From positions 1 through 24,414 of the forward strand of contig CAXNAD020000212.1 in assembly GCA_964200185.2 (NCBI GenBank): a stretch of 24,414 nucleotides of DNA, written 5' to 3'. Below, in pieces: positions 1-14,752 of this stretch. Below the pieces are notes generated by a model. The model worked only from the letters and a program-made list of their open reading frames with translations. It made no database searches and had not been told where the DNA came from. The position numbers and the translations under genes are program-made. Each line of letters starts with the position of its first letter. The first letter of the stretch is position 1. The stretch is from Choristocarpus tenellus KU-1152 (lineage: Eukaryota > Phaeophyceae).

Positions 1-1035
1 CTCCCAAGAATCCAATAAACCCCTCCGTGCCCATCTCCCTGGTGACTCTAGCTTAAAACGTTTCATATCGTCGACTCCATCTATGTCACAATTCAGACGA
101 CTATGAACATGGACCATGTACAAACAAGTTCGAACATATATATGCTGAGTTCATGATCATGAAACGTTTTAACATGGCTGACGTGAACCCGAAATATGAC
201 CTACATTGGGCATGCTAACTGGCTCGGACAGTGAAACGTTTTGGGTAAGAGGGATCGAGGATAGTAGTAGAGGTCGTTAAGTTAGTTTTCATGGTTTTTC
301 CCCTGATACATCATCCAAATGTCAGAGGGCGTAATAATAAAGTAGAGTGAAATAGTAGAGGTGGTAACATGATAATCGAAACCACCAGAAAAGAACTGTG
401 AGTTTGAAGGGATTTTGAACTTCATGTGGGTAGGTCACTAACATAACCATAATATGTTGTATATTTTCATGAAACCATACCCTATCATAGAATCTTTGGG
501 GCAAGGATTTGGATATAGATAAACACCACAACTATGTCCGAAGTCAAACTTTGAACTACTATATTATTGTTTTTTTCTCTTGGATTATAAAACAACTGTA
601 ATTGTAAATTTACATAGAAGATGGATGAGTCATTCATTACTGACGTTTCTATAATATATAAAATATATCTCAATTGTGTCTCATTCGGGTTTCGGGTTGT
701 TGGTGCAAAGAAGTGGAGCCCTTTCATTGGCCAACAGTAAAATAATTAGGTTGTATAATTGAACTCAATTTGCCGCTCCTGACACATTCACCGCCCCTGC
801 ACAAACTCAATGAATGGGACGTGACCAGTTCTAAACTCTAACAAACGCAGATTCCATATCTCACATCGCTTGTCTGTGAACAACAAGACAATATTGGAAG
901 CAGTCTTGTTCAGTATTTCAAGGGACAAAGCTAGAGAGATTTGTGTAGAAGGAAGTTTAGTTTGAGATCTCAGGTTGGTTGTGGGTAAACGGGGTATAGG
1001 ATTTGGTGCTTCTATCTGAGCAAAGCTGATTTATA
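1..1035. other. Gene-free region upstream of HSF, including its promoter and 5' UTR
   Basis: No exon or RNA gene could be supported here. The stretch is AT-rich, and the short reading frames at 322-531 and 485-727 on the minus strand are low-complexity with no recognisable family. It holds three exact copies of an 11-base motif between 55 and 242 and a 14-bp perfect palindrome at 150-163. The HSF promoter and leader should lie in the last few hundred bases. I saw no clean TATA box or inverted nGAAnnTTCn heat shock element, so autoregulation is not supported. Confidence 0.5.
55..242. repeat. Three copies of TGAAACGTTTT in 190 bp
   Basis: The 11-mer TGAAACGTTTT occurs at 160-170 and 232-242. 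Its reverse complement AAAACGTTTCA is at 55-65. The outer copies are therefore inverted relative to each other. A 14-bp perfect palindrome, TTCATGATCATGAA, overlaps the middle copy at 150-163. They could be binding sites or ends of a small element; nothing seen decides between these. Confidence 0.55.
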
Positions 1036-3813
1036 ATGCCCATCAGCGGCGAATATACCATGAGGGCCCAGCCCAGGAGGAGGAAAGACACGAAGGATGA
1101 GCCTATTTTCCTGAGAAAGACTTACGAGATGATTAATTCCTGCGACGACATTTTTGCTGCGTGGAGCGAGAAAGGGGACACCTTTGTTATCAAAGACCCC
1201 GACGCTTTCGCAAACAACGTGATACCAAAATTTTTCAAGCGTGAGTGAATAATTATGTACATGTGCACATGAGTAATAATTGCACGAACTCAGCGTAGAA
1301 TGCCCTCGTTCATTTCTCGATTTGACGCCTACTTCCTCCTACTCAAAAATTAACATTTGCTGTGGAGAAAAGGGTGGATGCATTCTTGACTGGATCGGAT
1401 AAGCTTCTTCTCATCTGAATTTTACTCCCCACTCTCCCTCCTATGCCTAATCTCATGTTCTATTTCATCACAGACAACAAATTTTCTTCTTTCGTGCGCC
1501 AGTTGAATTTCTACGGCTTCCGTAAGGTCAAGTCGAATGTTGCAGTGGACGGTGCTGACACAAAGTGGTGGGAATTTAAGGTCAGGATCCGTGTCTCATC
1601 ATTTTGTTGACCAAATGCTAACGCGATTCTCGTTCAGACGGAAGTCTCAACATTTGATCAATACCCTCATTCTTAAATAGTGCCCTCATGGTTACTACTA
1701 GGTTTACGAACCTCTGATGCACATACTTATATATCCCTGTAAAAATAAGCCCAACAAGTGCAATTTACTTAAGAAATCACATAAGCGACCTTACCAGGTA
1801 TTTCCAGCCTTACGAGTTCCTCTTCTTGGTGTAGTACGCATTTTGTGCATGAGTCGGGTGAACACCTACACCTTTGCTATTATTCGTGGCTTGCTCGATA
1901 TGCGAGAGATTGTTGGATATCTCCCGAAAACACAGAAGAACATAGCAATTGGTTGTACACGAGTCTTGTGATGCTATCTACGCTTTGCAAAATTCATCCC
2001 TTTCACGTATGGAAGACATAGTATATTGGTGTGGTTCCGTAGTATCACTATGGTGATCAACCCTTGACTCCAGCCTCAATCGCACCTCAACCCTTGCCCT
2101 TTTCTATCCAACCCAATCATAACTGGTGCGAATGTACAGCATGACCTTTTTTTGCGTGGTCAGGCTCATCTCCTCTCTGAGATCCGGCGTGCCACTCATT
2201 ATGGTGTGACTCCAGAGAAGCAAGAGGTGGATGAGTTGCGATCAGAGGTAGCAACACTCCGTCTGCAGGTGGCTGATATGGATGGCCGTATTGAATTCCT
2301 GTCCAGAATGGTGGATGACCTCTTGCAGAGCAAGTTCAAGGGACTTAAAGTGGATGATGATATGTCGCCTGTTCCCATCCCAGCCCAGTCAGCCCCAGAC
2401 GAAAAAATCGTAAATGCTGGGGATGACTCTAATGGCTCCAAGAAGAGGAGATTGGTGTCTGCCGGTCTCATAGAGGAGGATGAGAAGAAAAGTACAACTG
2501 CAGGAGGGAATATGGAGGTACCAGTGATGGTAAAGGAAGCTTGCCCAGGAGGGGTGGCTGCTGGGTATCGGAGTGGGATAGGAGCAGGCCCCTGGGCAAG
2601 CACGGCAGGTCCCCTTCCAGTAAAGATGGAACTGGTACCATATGAGGAACCCGAAACTTTGTCGATGTCTAACTTGTCCCCAAGGCTTGAGGCAATGGGG
2701 CCTGTGGCAAGTGGGACAAGGTCACCGATAATGGAGGAGACTCAGCCGTCTCAACGCCTGCAACAAGAGGACAGTGAAAGAGGTATTCTTGGTGTTGACA
2801 TTCACAACAGAACAGGTGATCCAGAGGGTTTCATGGTGGTTGGAGGTGGACCCCTGTCCCGTTCCAACTCGTTCATGAATGTGCTGGATGGTATGGTGGG
2901 GTTGGGTTCATTTGCATCGTCTTCAGGTTCAATTGGCTCTATGATAGTGGACATTGCTGAGGAAACCACTGCAAACAATGAGAGATCCAGGAGCAAAGAT
3001 GATAGTGAGCAGGAAGCTTGTTCAGAGCTGGACATGCTGAGTTACAGCTTGCTAGATCTTGACTTTGAAAGAGAAATCACCTCTATGAACAGGGAAGGGG
3101 GAAGTGGTTCAGGAGAGGTGGTGGGTGAGACCTTGATGCCGACAATGGCTTGGGAAACGAACTCGGAGCTCAGCACTTCCAGCTTCCCGTTGGCTGTACA
3201 GTCAACTGTTGGTGCAGGTGAGAGTGATGGAAGAGGCGCACTGGAATCGGAGTCTGAAGTGGAGGTTGATGTTGGTTATGAAGATGATATGACTCCTTCA
3301 GAGGAGAATATAGGGGGGGTGGTATCCGTGGCAAAACCAAGTGAGCTATCAGCAACTCAATCAGTGAAGCTGGCAGAGCTTACAGCATCCCTCAATGCTA
3401 TGCCAGAAGAGAGTCGTCGGAAGCTTGCTGAGGGCCTTCTGACTTTGGCCCAGAATCCTGATGTTGCTGCCGCACTTGCATCAAATAAAGCTCACAAGGG
3501 GAAACACATGCCTGTAACAACTTCAACTTCTTGTGCTGTGGATGAGAAACCCATCTCTGGTAGCAATGTCCTCACTCCACCCGAAGGTGAGCCATCAGCA
3601 TTCACTGTTGCATACACAAATCCGATTGTGAATGCTGCAGGGGCACCCGAGATTGCTCTGCCACTTGCAAGTGCTGCTCTGGGCGCATTTATGGTTCACT
3701 ATGCTCAAGCGCAACACATCAAGGTCACCGAGCCTGCAGTGTCATCTGTTGGTGCAGATGCTTCCACACTCCGGCGGAGAATGGAACGAACAGCATCACT
3801 ACAGCATGTCTAG
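1036..3813 (+). CDS. Heat shock transcription factor (HSF family), three exons
   Basis: Exons are 1036-1240, 1474-1580 and 2140-3813, joined by GT-AG introns of 233 and 559 bp. Phases match, giving about 661 residues. The ATG at 1036 is the first in frame; an in-frame TGA lies at 1027. Residues 22-121 form the winged-helix HSF DNA-binding domain: PIFLRKTYEMI near 23, recognition-helix block KFSSFVRQLNFYGFRKV at 71-87, then WWEFKH and FLRGQAHLL. The exon junctions fall inside this domain and restore the family consensus, which strongly supports them. Residues about 131-168 carry regularly spaced L, V and I residues, fitting the HR-A/B trimerisation coiled coil. A basic KKRR near 205-208 is a possible nuclear localisation signal. 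The rest is low-complexity, S/G/E-rich and acidic near 470-495, then a charged alpha-helical stretch near 512-556. Family role: a nuclear trimer binding nGAAn repeats to induce chaperone genes. The C-terminal half was not recognised. Confidence 0.93.
1241..1473 (+). other. HSF intron 1 (phase 1)
   Basis: The donor is GTGAGT directly after the first base of a His codon, and the acceptor is TTTCATCACAG. Splicing rebuilds H69 in FFKHNKFSSF, the conserved junction of the HSF DNA-binding domain. Confidence 0.9.
1581..2139 (+). other. HSF intron 2 (phase 0)
   Basis: The donor is GTCAGG after WWEFK and the acceptor is GTACAG before HDLFLRG. An open frame of 84 codons at 1717-1971 lies inside this intron and has no recognisable family, so it is taken as chance. 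Confidence 0.85.
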
Positions 3814-6800
3814 TTGGCAATATGTGTGAGTTGTGTTCCTTTGCATGACATCAAAGGGGAGGCCACCCTATTTGGTCTTGGATCTCTCACCAATGCCCTT
3901 CTTCTCATCATACAGATATGACGTGTGTTGCTTGACTGCAAATATTCACACACTGTGTTTAGAGGGTCAAATACCGTTGCAATTTGGAATGCCTATCCGT
4001 ACTGTCATGCTGTTTTCCTCGTTAGCTGTACATCTGTTGATCCCACTCTGGATGAGTCCCTGACCTGTCTTTGTTATTATGTGGTAGTGTGTGTTATTTG
4101 TTGGTATATTTGTGTGTAGCTGGTAATGAAGTAGGAGGTTAAGAGTGTAGCTCTCCCATACTTCAGGACTATGTAGAGGATGTGCAGCAGGGTGGCACTG
4201 TACCATATAATTTACATTACAGTACATCCAACTTTTGAGATGCAGAGCCCAGGAATTTTGGATTTCAGCCATCATTAGATAGGTTGATTTTTGGGGCTGT
4301 GATTGCTTTCAGAAGACGAGTTTAGTCATGTGAAGGCAGGATAAGAAGCAAGGCTGAATCTGATTCCCCCCCCTATCGCCTTATCCCATAAGCATCTGTT
4401 ACATTATAAGCGTAAGATAAAGTGTACATATTTTGTTTGAGAGGTATGTCCGGCTGAAGTACTGGATCTAGAGGCTAGCAGGGTGGGAGGACCAAGGTGT
4501 TCGAGTCAGATGTAATCCGATAAACAAGCCAAGTCCCAACAAGCAAAATAGTACTGTTCTACCTCTTTGTAGAGGCTGGTCCTGTATGGCGCCTGGGTCG
4601 TAGATGTTGACTGGTTTTTGAGTTGAGGGTGGTAGTTTCTACTACAAAGAAGGCATTTGCCTTATAAGTCACTGAAGAGAGTAGAGCTTGCAACACTGTA
4701 CTGTAGATAAGTATGCTCTACTGTAGGATTTTGTTCATGCGTATATAATATCCGTATATACACCATAAAAAGATAAGGCATGTAAAGTTCTTAACCAAAC
4801 TCTTCCGACTTGTATTCAGTTAGTCCATTTTTTTTCATGATTCCACTTGCCCCTTTTTAACCTTGAGACCAAAACAGTAAACATCAAAATAATTTTGAGT
4901 AAATGGAAAACTGTCATTGGAGCAGTGTCTTGATGTTTTCAATCGGGACTCTTTTCTTTTACCTGCTCGATTTATGTTGTGCCATCAAATGTGTAGATTG
5001 TGATATTGTGGAAATGTAGTGTTATCCTCAAGCAAAGGTTGACCGCATTATATAGATACTGTGCATCTCATCCATTGTTGATGTTGACAATACACACAAT
5101 AGCCCTTTTTTTTTACTAATGAGGCTTATATAATCTTGATTCAGTCCCTAAGTGTAGAGTGGAAAGCAGATACCACAGTATTGTGAGGATTGAGACTCAA
5201 CTCATACAAGAACCAAGCACATAAGGTTTCATCAGCTCAGTTGGTGGGTTGAGAGAGATAATAAGCAATGAAACTGAGGCGAGTACTATACGATGGGTTG
5301 TGGAGTGAGCATAGAGTCAGGAAGACGATCCTTACAGACACGACAAACAAGAACTGCGTTATGTGTGATGACTGGGCACAGAAAACAGAAGGGAAAGGGG
5401 GAAGACACACTATCAAGCCCTAGATTGATCACAGATTTGTTCTTGTCCTGATGTCCCAGTAAATTTTGGTTTGACCATCAACAACAAGTTGATTGCCACT
5501 AGTTCTTGGTTACAGGTTATACATTTTGTCGAGGTGGTGGTGGAGGGGCCTCTACAAAGAGTGATTCATATTTTGCACATATTTATTTTCTTTAATCTGA
5601 CCTAAACCTGCCTTACATTGTATGATAGCATCATTTCCTCCGCCCCACACCCTACACCATTTTGCCACACCAATGGTATATGAAAGTGAGACAGAAAAGG
5701 GATCAATCGTAAATAATGAATACTTTCTTTGCCTGGACTAGCAGCTTACTGGTGCTAAATCATCAATTGCACACACTGATAAGACACAAAAACACAAAAA
5801 TATATAAAAATGAAACAAAAACACACCAGAAACATTGCGAGCGACTCGAAAAGTACGATGATACCCTTCATCCTCAAAGGGGTGGGGAGGGTAGGGATCA
5901 ACATCAGCAAGCAAAGGGCACTATCTATCAAGCACCGCATGGGATTGGTGGGGGATGAAGAGGGGAGGGGTGCAGAAGAAATCAACAGCAGAATAGTCAA
6001 ACCAGACCGAAATGACTGGCACAGAGGGGATATAGGGGAGGTGTAATATGGACAGTGTGCACTGGTGTGGGCTGGTAACTTTGGGTGCAACTCTCCGACA
6101 CTTCTAACTTGCATGACATGCAAGATAGGTTTGAAAGGGGGTGGTGATTGTGGGCGTAAGTCTGCATACCTTGAGGGTAGGAAGGGCTGTGGGGAATAAG
6201 AACAAGGAGAGCAACAGGGGTGTATGGCTGCCTGCCAGGAGGGACTGATTCAATATTTTGGCAACACAAAAATGTCCAAACATGAACTCCACCTGGTATC
6301 CTGTCTGTGATACAGCAGCTACATCCTCCTGCCACAACAAGGAAAATGCGAACCCTTCCTGAACTGTTGTCCAATTTTGGAGGGTGGCTGCGTTTGTCAT
6401 TCCCTTCTATGACAAGACCTCAAGCAACCACATCATCTCTTCCCTCCCCCCCACTGCTACACTTACCCTTTTGCAGGGGCACTTCTTTCAAGTCAATGCT
6501 TCCACAGCACACTCTCTCCTACATTGCAGATCAAAAACACAGCACAAATTTCGTCAGAACTTCACAGCAACAATAAAAGTAATCTCCTGACGTAGAAAAC
6601 CCCACCGTACAAGAAAAACACAAAATCCCCAGTCGAAAGGTCGTGAGCCATGTTGTGATAGTTAGGCCTTGTGGAGCATTCCCCACCACCTTACAGCACA
6701 CACCAGCACAATATGCGCTTGTATTCCCCAAATTTTGCCTCAAGGTCACAAAAGTGCAACAAAGGTTGGTAGCCTGCAGCCTTCCAAACACCCCGATACC

Positions 6801-7173
6801 ACTCTGCATCAGAAAATTTTGCCCTTAATATGCAAACAATATTGTCAAAGCACAAAAGCAAACCACTCATCACTTCCCACCTCCTGCATTAACACTCTTA
6901 CCCCTGACTGTGTTCAGATTCAAAAGCCTTGTTACAGTTACAGATTCCACCACAATCTGGGGTATACCTCATCTTAACTCTCAAGGGCTAAAGCCATTCC
7001 CCTACACCCTAGGAGCATGCCATAGACCATAGCACCTGCCCTGGCCCAGAGCATGGCCTACGAGCCACCACTTGTCCTAGATCCCTCCAGTCATGTGCAC
7101 AGGTGACTGATGGTCTCAACAGGTTTCCATCCCCCTCCCCCCCCTCCTCTACCTCCTCACCCCATGGTTCCCC
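3814..7173. other. Gene-free stretch between HSF and PCNA (both 3' ends)
   Basis: HSF and PCNA converge here, so this holds both 3' UTRs. Reading frames of 60-125 codons occur on both strands (for example 5755-6123, 5997-6374 and 6104-6400, all minus) but overlap each other and match no family I recognise. The stretch at 5600-7170 is C/A-rich on the plus strand, with homopyrimidine runs near 7128-7150. I found no tRNA, rRNA or transposon signature. Confidence 0.45.
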
Positions 7174-10290
<3,117 letters not shown>

Positions 10291-10443
10291 GATAAATCAG
10301 GTTATAATATGCAAGGAGAATTTCACTTTGAAGAGCAATTCTGTTGAGATGGATTATCTTTCCTTGGAAGCTCGAAGGGGAAGGCTAGCACGGATGCCAA
10401 TAGGTACAGCTGAAAGTGTCGAGTTAATGGTCCTCTGTCCCTC

Positions 10444-10451
10444 CCGCGAAA
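10444..10451 (-). promoter_or_regulatory. E2F-like site upstream of PCNA
   Basis: The minus strand reads TTTCGCGG (in context ATTTCGCGGGAG), which fits the E2F/DP consensus WTTSSCSS. It lies about 155 bp upstream of the PCNA ATG, in the right place for S-phase control. PCNA is a classic E2F target in animals and plants. Binding here is inferred from the motif alone. Confidence 0.45.
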
Positions 10452-10569
10452 TAACCTACTGTTCAAATTTGAATGCTGCGTATCACGTACAACTTAAAAA
10501 TACGGAACCGTATGAGAGTTGGGGATGGATTTTACCTCTCTTTTCCCCACCCTATCCATATATCAATTA

Positions 10570-12330
10570 CCATGGAGGCGTATTAGATATCTTGGTTGAG
10601 CTATGGGAAGCGATTTGTACATCCCGGAACTCTTTCCTCCCTGAGTTTGGAGGATCCATGCAGCCTCTCAACTCTCTGTCGTAAGTGCCTCTCCATAGGA
10701 CGTGATTCTTTCTTCCGGAGGGGATTTGGCTTGGTATTGTACAGTGCCTCGCATCCGTATTTGGAGCAGCAACTGGGGACATAGGACATTTTGATATTGG
10801 TGTTCCCAACCGTGTGGAGTGAACCCTACAGCACACCCTCCTACGGCACGAGTGTAGGGAATGGGTCTTAAGCCTAGACGGGAAGAATTCATTTAGCGAT
10901 GTGTGTATCGCTTTGCCCTCATTGCGGTTATCCTAGAGGCCCTGCCCTGTGCAGAAAAGAGGTCTATGAAGACTTGACGGATATATTCTTCCCTTTGGAG
11001 AAAGGGGTGGGAAATTATACGCCTTTCCCCCCCTCACGGTCATCAGCCTTGGCAACCCTTTGCAATCAGAGCTGGATCTCCTGATTACAATGGGCACCAC
11101 TCCTGCCCCAGATACTCTTGGTTTTGTCGCCGGAGGTGCTCCTATAGGCACGGACGCCTTTGTCCAATTCTTTGTGGTCGGAGAACTGGAGAGCTCTGCA
11201 GAGCGGAGTGTAGTCGCACACACCAGTTATGTGGAGGATAAGCAAGTTGCATGACACCTCGACGCCTGGTCCCTCAGCCCCGTTTGAGCTACATGGTACG
11301 GGTCACCCCACCACGATTAGCAAATTCCACAATGGAGCAGGTGGACGACACTGCTTTGAGGGCATTTGAGAGGATCATGGAGGAGGTGCCACACGATGCA
11401 GCAGGGACACCAAGGTATGATATCGCCTGTCTCCTCCACCGGGTCCTTTTTGATACCTTCCACACTCAGCTGGCAAACCCCCTTATGGATCCGAGACCTG
11501 GAGGAGAATCTTCTTGGGAGGGAATCTTCTACTATGGTAGTAGCAGGTGACAGGAGGACCTAATGTGGGAAGGAGGCTGAGGCGTGGGCAACCACTCAAC
11601 CCCTTGAACCAGCAAGACGGATCCCTTCGCCAGAATTCTGCATCATGGTCAACAGTGTTTAGGAGTAGAGGAGACTGTCCAACCACTGCCTGGTGGCTGG
11701 ATGCAGAAGACGGGGTGTGGATACTAGGCATGTACACACATACCCTAGGCCTGGTGGTGAAGTGCAGCAGCACACGCCTATGGTTACGCATTTTCACAGT
11801 GTCTGCAGGCAGATGGGCTTCCCTTAGACCCTGGAGAATGGAAGTCCCTTAAACCATCAAATGCATTTTCCGTATGGATGCAATATTCCATGCCACGTCA
11901 CTGTCCAACACACTGACTCCTCCTTACCAGCAAAAGGGTCTGTTCCTGGATATGGTCTTTGCAGAAGTTTTAGTGGACTACAACCCATTAGACGTGTATA
12001 TGAACAATGGCATCAGTGCTGCTTTACCTGAGGCATGGAAACACAACCACTACTAAAGGTCTTCTGATCTATGTAGCTATAACTTCAACACCCTAACAAT
12101 ATTTAGTTTTGAGCGTCTTCATACACAAACAGTCCAATTCCTGGATGACCTGGCGAGTTGTGTGGGGAGGAGGGCTAGGAAGGGAGCAGTGAAGGTAAGT
12201 CTGCTTCACATTTTGTCCATCACAGCACAAGTAGGTGATTTAAGAGGTGTGGTGCACTTCAAGCTAGAATCACTGGACCGGTGGGCATGGCAGGGCTTGA
12301 CAAACTCGTGAGACTCTTCCCTTGTGTCTA
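10570..12330 (+). pseudogene. Degenerate non-LTR (LINE-type) retrotransposon polyprotein, RT to C-terminus
   Basis: This is a broken copy of the C-terminal half of a LINE-like ORF2. In one frame, at 10570-10932 with at least four stops, it reads FLPEGIWLGIVQCLASVFG, then GHFDIGVPNRVE, then EWVLSLDGKNSF. These resemble the GE(V/I)WxRL, LGVGVPxGxE and LDxxNAF (motif A) blocks of algal and animal LINE reverse transcriptases. The same frame at 11060-11250 has GGAPIGTDAFVQ, resembling the LGTPIGTDxFV block. After a frameshift near 11251 comes RRLVPQPRLSYMVRVTPPRL, the typical PRxxYLLRxxPP block. A later frame, through a stop at 12054, gives DVYMNNG and HTQTVQFLDDLASCVG, like the element's C-terminal domain. 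The YxDD catalytic block is not found; the space between motif A and the GTPIGT block is too short. I saw no 5' part, poly(A) tail or target-site duplication. The element is inactive. Its boundaries are approximate. Confidence 0.72.
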
Positions 12331-14214
12331 GACCGCCTTCATAGTGCCATTTTGGGAATAGTTCGAGCGGAATGTGTCTTAGTAGGTTTCATGGTTGTTC
12401 TGGTTTTGTGACTTTCAAATATACAAGTATGCCTGGTGTATCGGAAGGCCCTTACTGTTAGTAATGTTGCTTTATTCTTTGTCTTGAGCATTGCTTCTTG
12501 TTCCCTCCATGACAACTGATAGAACATCTGTGCAATGTCAATAGGCATAATAGAATGCCCAATGACAATTTCCTGATATTTTTTCCCTAAAGGTGACAAG
12601 AAGCAATATTCAGGGCAGAGAATACAACAAACGCAAAGACAGCAGAGTGTGTATTTCTTACAAGATGACCATAAATGTAATACACCATAGTTGCAATATA
12701 TATATATGAAAATGAAAAGAAAAAAGAACTCTGTCCGCCCTAGGAATCTATTATGCACTGACTGGAAATTGTGTTTCTATACAACCGTGGAGCATATGAT
12801 GACACGTACAACGCCTGAAGCTACTCCTAGACTAGCACTATGGAGGTCGTCCTGAAACAAGGGAGGAATCCCACAAGTTGGTTAGGCTCCACCTCACTCA
12901 CTGGCCTGGTGTCTCCACCTGCTCTACGAGCCTTGGGATTGCCAACTGTGTTGCCACCGAAAAGTGGTTACATGCACGCCTTTACCGCTTCCCTTCCTGC
13001 CAAACTCTCCAGCCTCCTTTCTACCCTCCACATGAGTCGTTAATCCATTGAGAAATTGCTCTGCTTGTGTGCCGAGATGCTCAAAGGTGTTGAGATCGTA
13101 CGTCATGTAATATACAGTAAAAGTGAGAATATGTGTTGCAGGTAGAATATACTGTATTTATTCATTTTCCTTTTTTGCATTATATTTCTTCTTCCAAATT
13201 TCTTCCATTTGTCTCTCTTTCTCCTTTGTTTAAATATCAAAGGTGTGGAGGAGTACTTGGAAGCACTACGAAAGTTTACCGCTTCACGCAAATATAATCG
13301 AGGAAACGGCCATAAAACTTTGTTCTTGACAATTGTCATCGTTGAGCACAATAGGGGCTCAAGCATTTTGCTGGACAATGGATGTTCGTAGGACAGAGAA
13401 AAGGTGTCAAACATTGCCCTCAGAGTGAAAGCTATGCACAAGCTGTTCCTAGACAATCATGAAGTTGAACAAATAGACCCTAGGAATGGATGCAATGTTT
13501 GGTCGCCACCGAAAGTTGTTCTCCTGGCAATGGATGTTATTGTGTGTAATCGAGAAGAAGGATCTGAAAGCTATCACGGATAATGGAAGATCTAGGCGGA
13601 ATATGGCTCATCTTCTAGACAGGGTAACATTAGCGCTGAGTGTTACGATTTCTGAATTATGAATATATTTCTTCACTACACAGGAGTTGGGCATTACTCT
13701 GGTGACTATAACAAACGGGGAACAACCAACCGCTACTACTACTTCAACCAGCATCTATTCATGACTAGCTACCACACCACCAGGTATGGTTAGAGAGGAT
13801 GAATTAAGCCATCTGTAGAACAGGGCTGGCTCCTCTCGAGCAGGTTGACTAGTCTTTTTTTATAGAAAAAATATGTAATAATTTTCCCCCTTCTTACTGT
13901 CTCTCTACTTTTCCCCAACCCTAGCTATGTAGTACCTTTCTTCCTTGCACAAGTGCAACCCGAACCTGCGAGGCCACTCAATATCCAGCAAGTAACTGAC
14001 ATACGCCTGTTGCTGCGCTCCATCAAAACCCCTTCTACAGTTCCAAATTCCTGTATGCTTAACTCAAAACACATACTTCTCTGTCAGATTCTTCCGTCCT
14101 ATCCAATCTTAAACTTTGCTTCACCCCCACAGCAATGATTCGTGATGACTGCAGCCAGTGCATGACAATATTGTACCTCCATTGTTTCCCTAACGCTTGA
14201 CTGCTCTTGTGTTT
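12331..14214. other. Gene-poor stretch with unassigned coding-like fragments
   Basis: No intact gene is supported. Coding-like pieces on the plus strand at 12840-13043, 13230-13391 and 13500-13790 read as short peptide runs, such as MDVIVCN near 13534 and RRNMAHLLDR near 13594, broken by stops and frame changes. They may be relics of a DNA transposase, but I cannot name a family. A 139-codon minus frame at 12339-12758 looks like chance. An AT-rich run lies near 12696-12706. Confidence 0.3.
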
Positions 14215-14473
14215 GAGCCAATGTATCTTAGAGGGCAGAGCTGCGTCCATTTGGGGTCCAAAACCCAATGTTGCGATTTTGATGTAATTTTGGCTATCGT
14301 GTTTGTTAGGAAGTGTCAAATATCCTTGTTCGGGACACACCTTTTCATAATATATACATTTTACGCACTCCGAAATATTTGGGACTAGGAAAAGTCATAA
14401 AACCCCCCGAGGGAAGCCAAGCCCCAAATGGACAAACAGGGTAAAATTCGTTCCCTCTGAGATACTTTCACTC
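14215..14473 (-). mobile_element. MITE-like element, copy A
   Basis: This copy of about 259 bp is the reverse complement of copies B and C. Its ends are GAGCCAATGTATCTTAGAGG on the left and CTCTGAGATACTTTCACTC on the right. Just inside both ends is a second inverted block, GTCCATTTGGGG, at about 14244 and, as CCCCAAATGGAC, at about 14421. The interior keeps TTGCGATTTTGAT and TCGTGTTTGTTAGGAAGT in common with B. It has no coding capacity. Three T bases flank each side, which is not informative as a target duplication. Confidence 0.75.
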
Positions 14474-14752
14474 TTTTGGTAATTCCTTACACTGGTCAGG
14501 ACTCGGGCTTTCTGCTCGTCCTTCCATTTTCTGTCTCTGATTGTTGAACATTCTTCTCCCCCTTTCTATCACACTGCAGCGTGAGCCTCGCTCTGCTCTG
14601 TCTCAATGCAGCATTCATCATCTGCACCTCATTCTACAGTACACAGTATTTTCCCACCAGAAGGGAGGGGGGTGCCCCCGGCGAATTCTTTGGGTGCGCT
14701 CCATGATTATTAGTCTCTGACACCCGCCCCCACACTCCTTCTCATGATATGT
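14474..14752. other. Spacer between MITE-like copies A and B
   Basis: About 280 bp of pyrimidine-rich unique sequence separates the inverted copies A and B. I see no gene or RNA in it. Confidence 0.4.

Noticed and set aside
2199-2603. 134-codon open frame on the minus strand
   Set aside because: It lies wholly opposite the HSF third exon and is the shadow of that coding strand.
4490-4520. GTTCGAGTC resembling a tRNA T-loop
   Set aside because: The flanking bases do not form the T-stem, and no acceptor or anticodon arm could be drawn.
4563-5562. 14-bp inverted match CTCTTTGTAGAGGC / GCCTCTACAAAGAG about 1 kb apart
   Set aside because: One such 14-base match is expected by chance in a window of this size, and the flanks do not align.
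5755-6123. 122-codon minus-strand frame with hydrophobic stretches
   Set aside because: It overlaps other equally long frames on both strands, has no recognisable domain, and lies in biased C/A-rich DNA.
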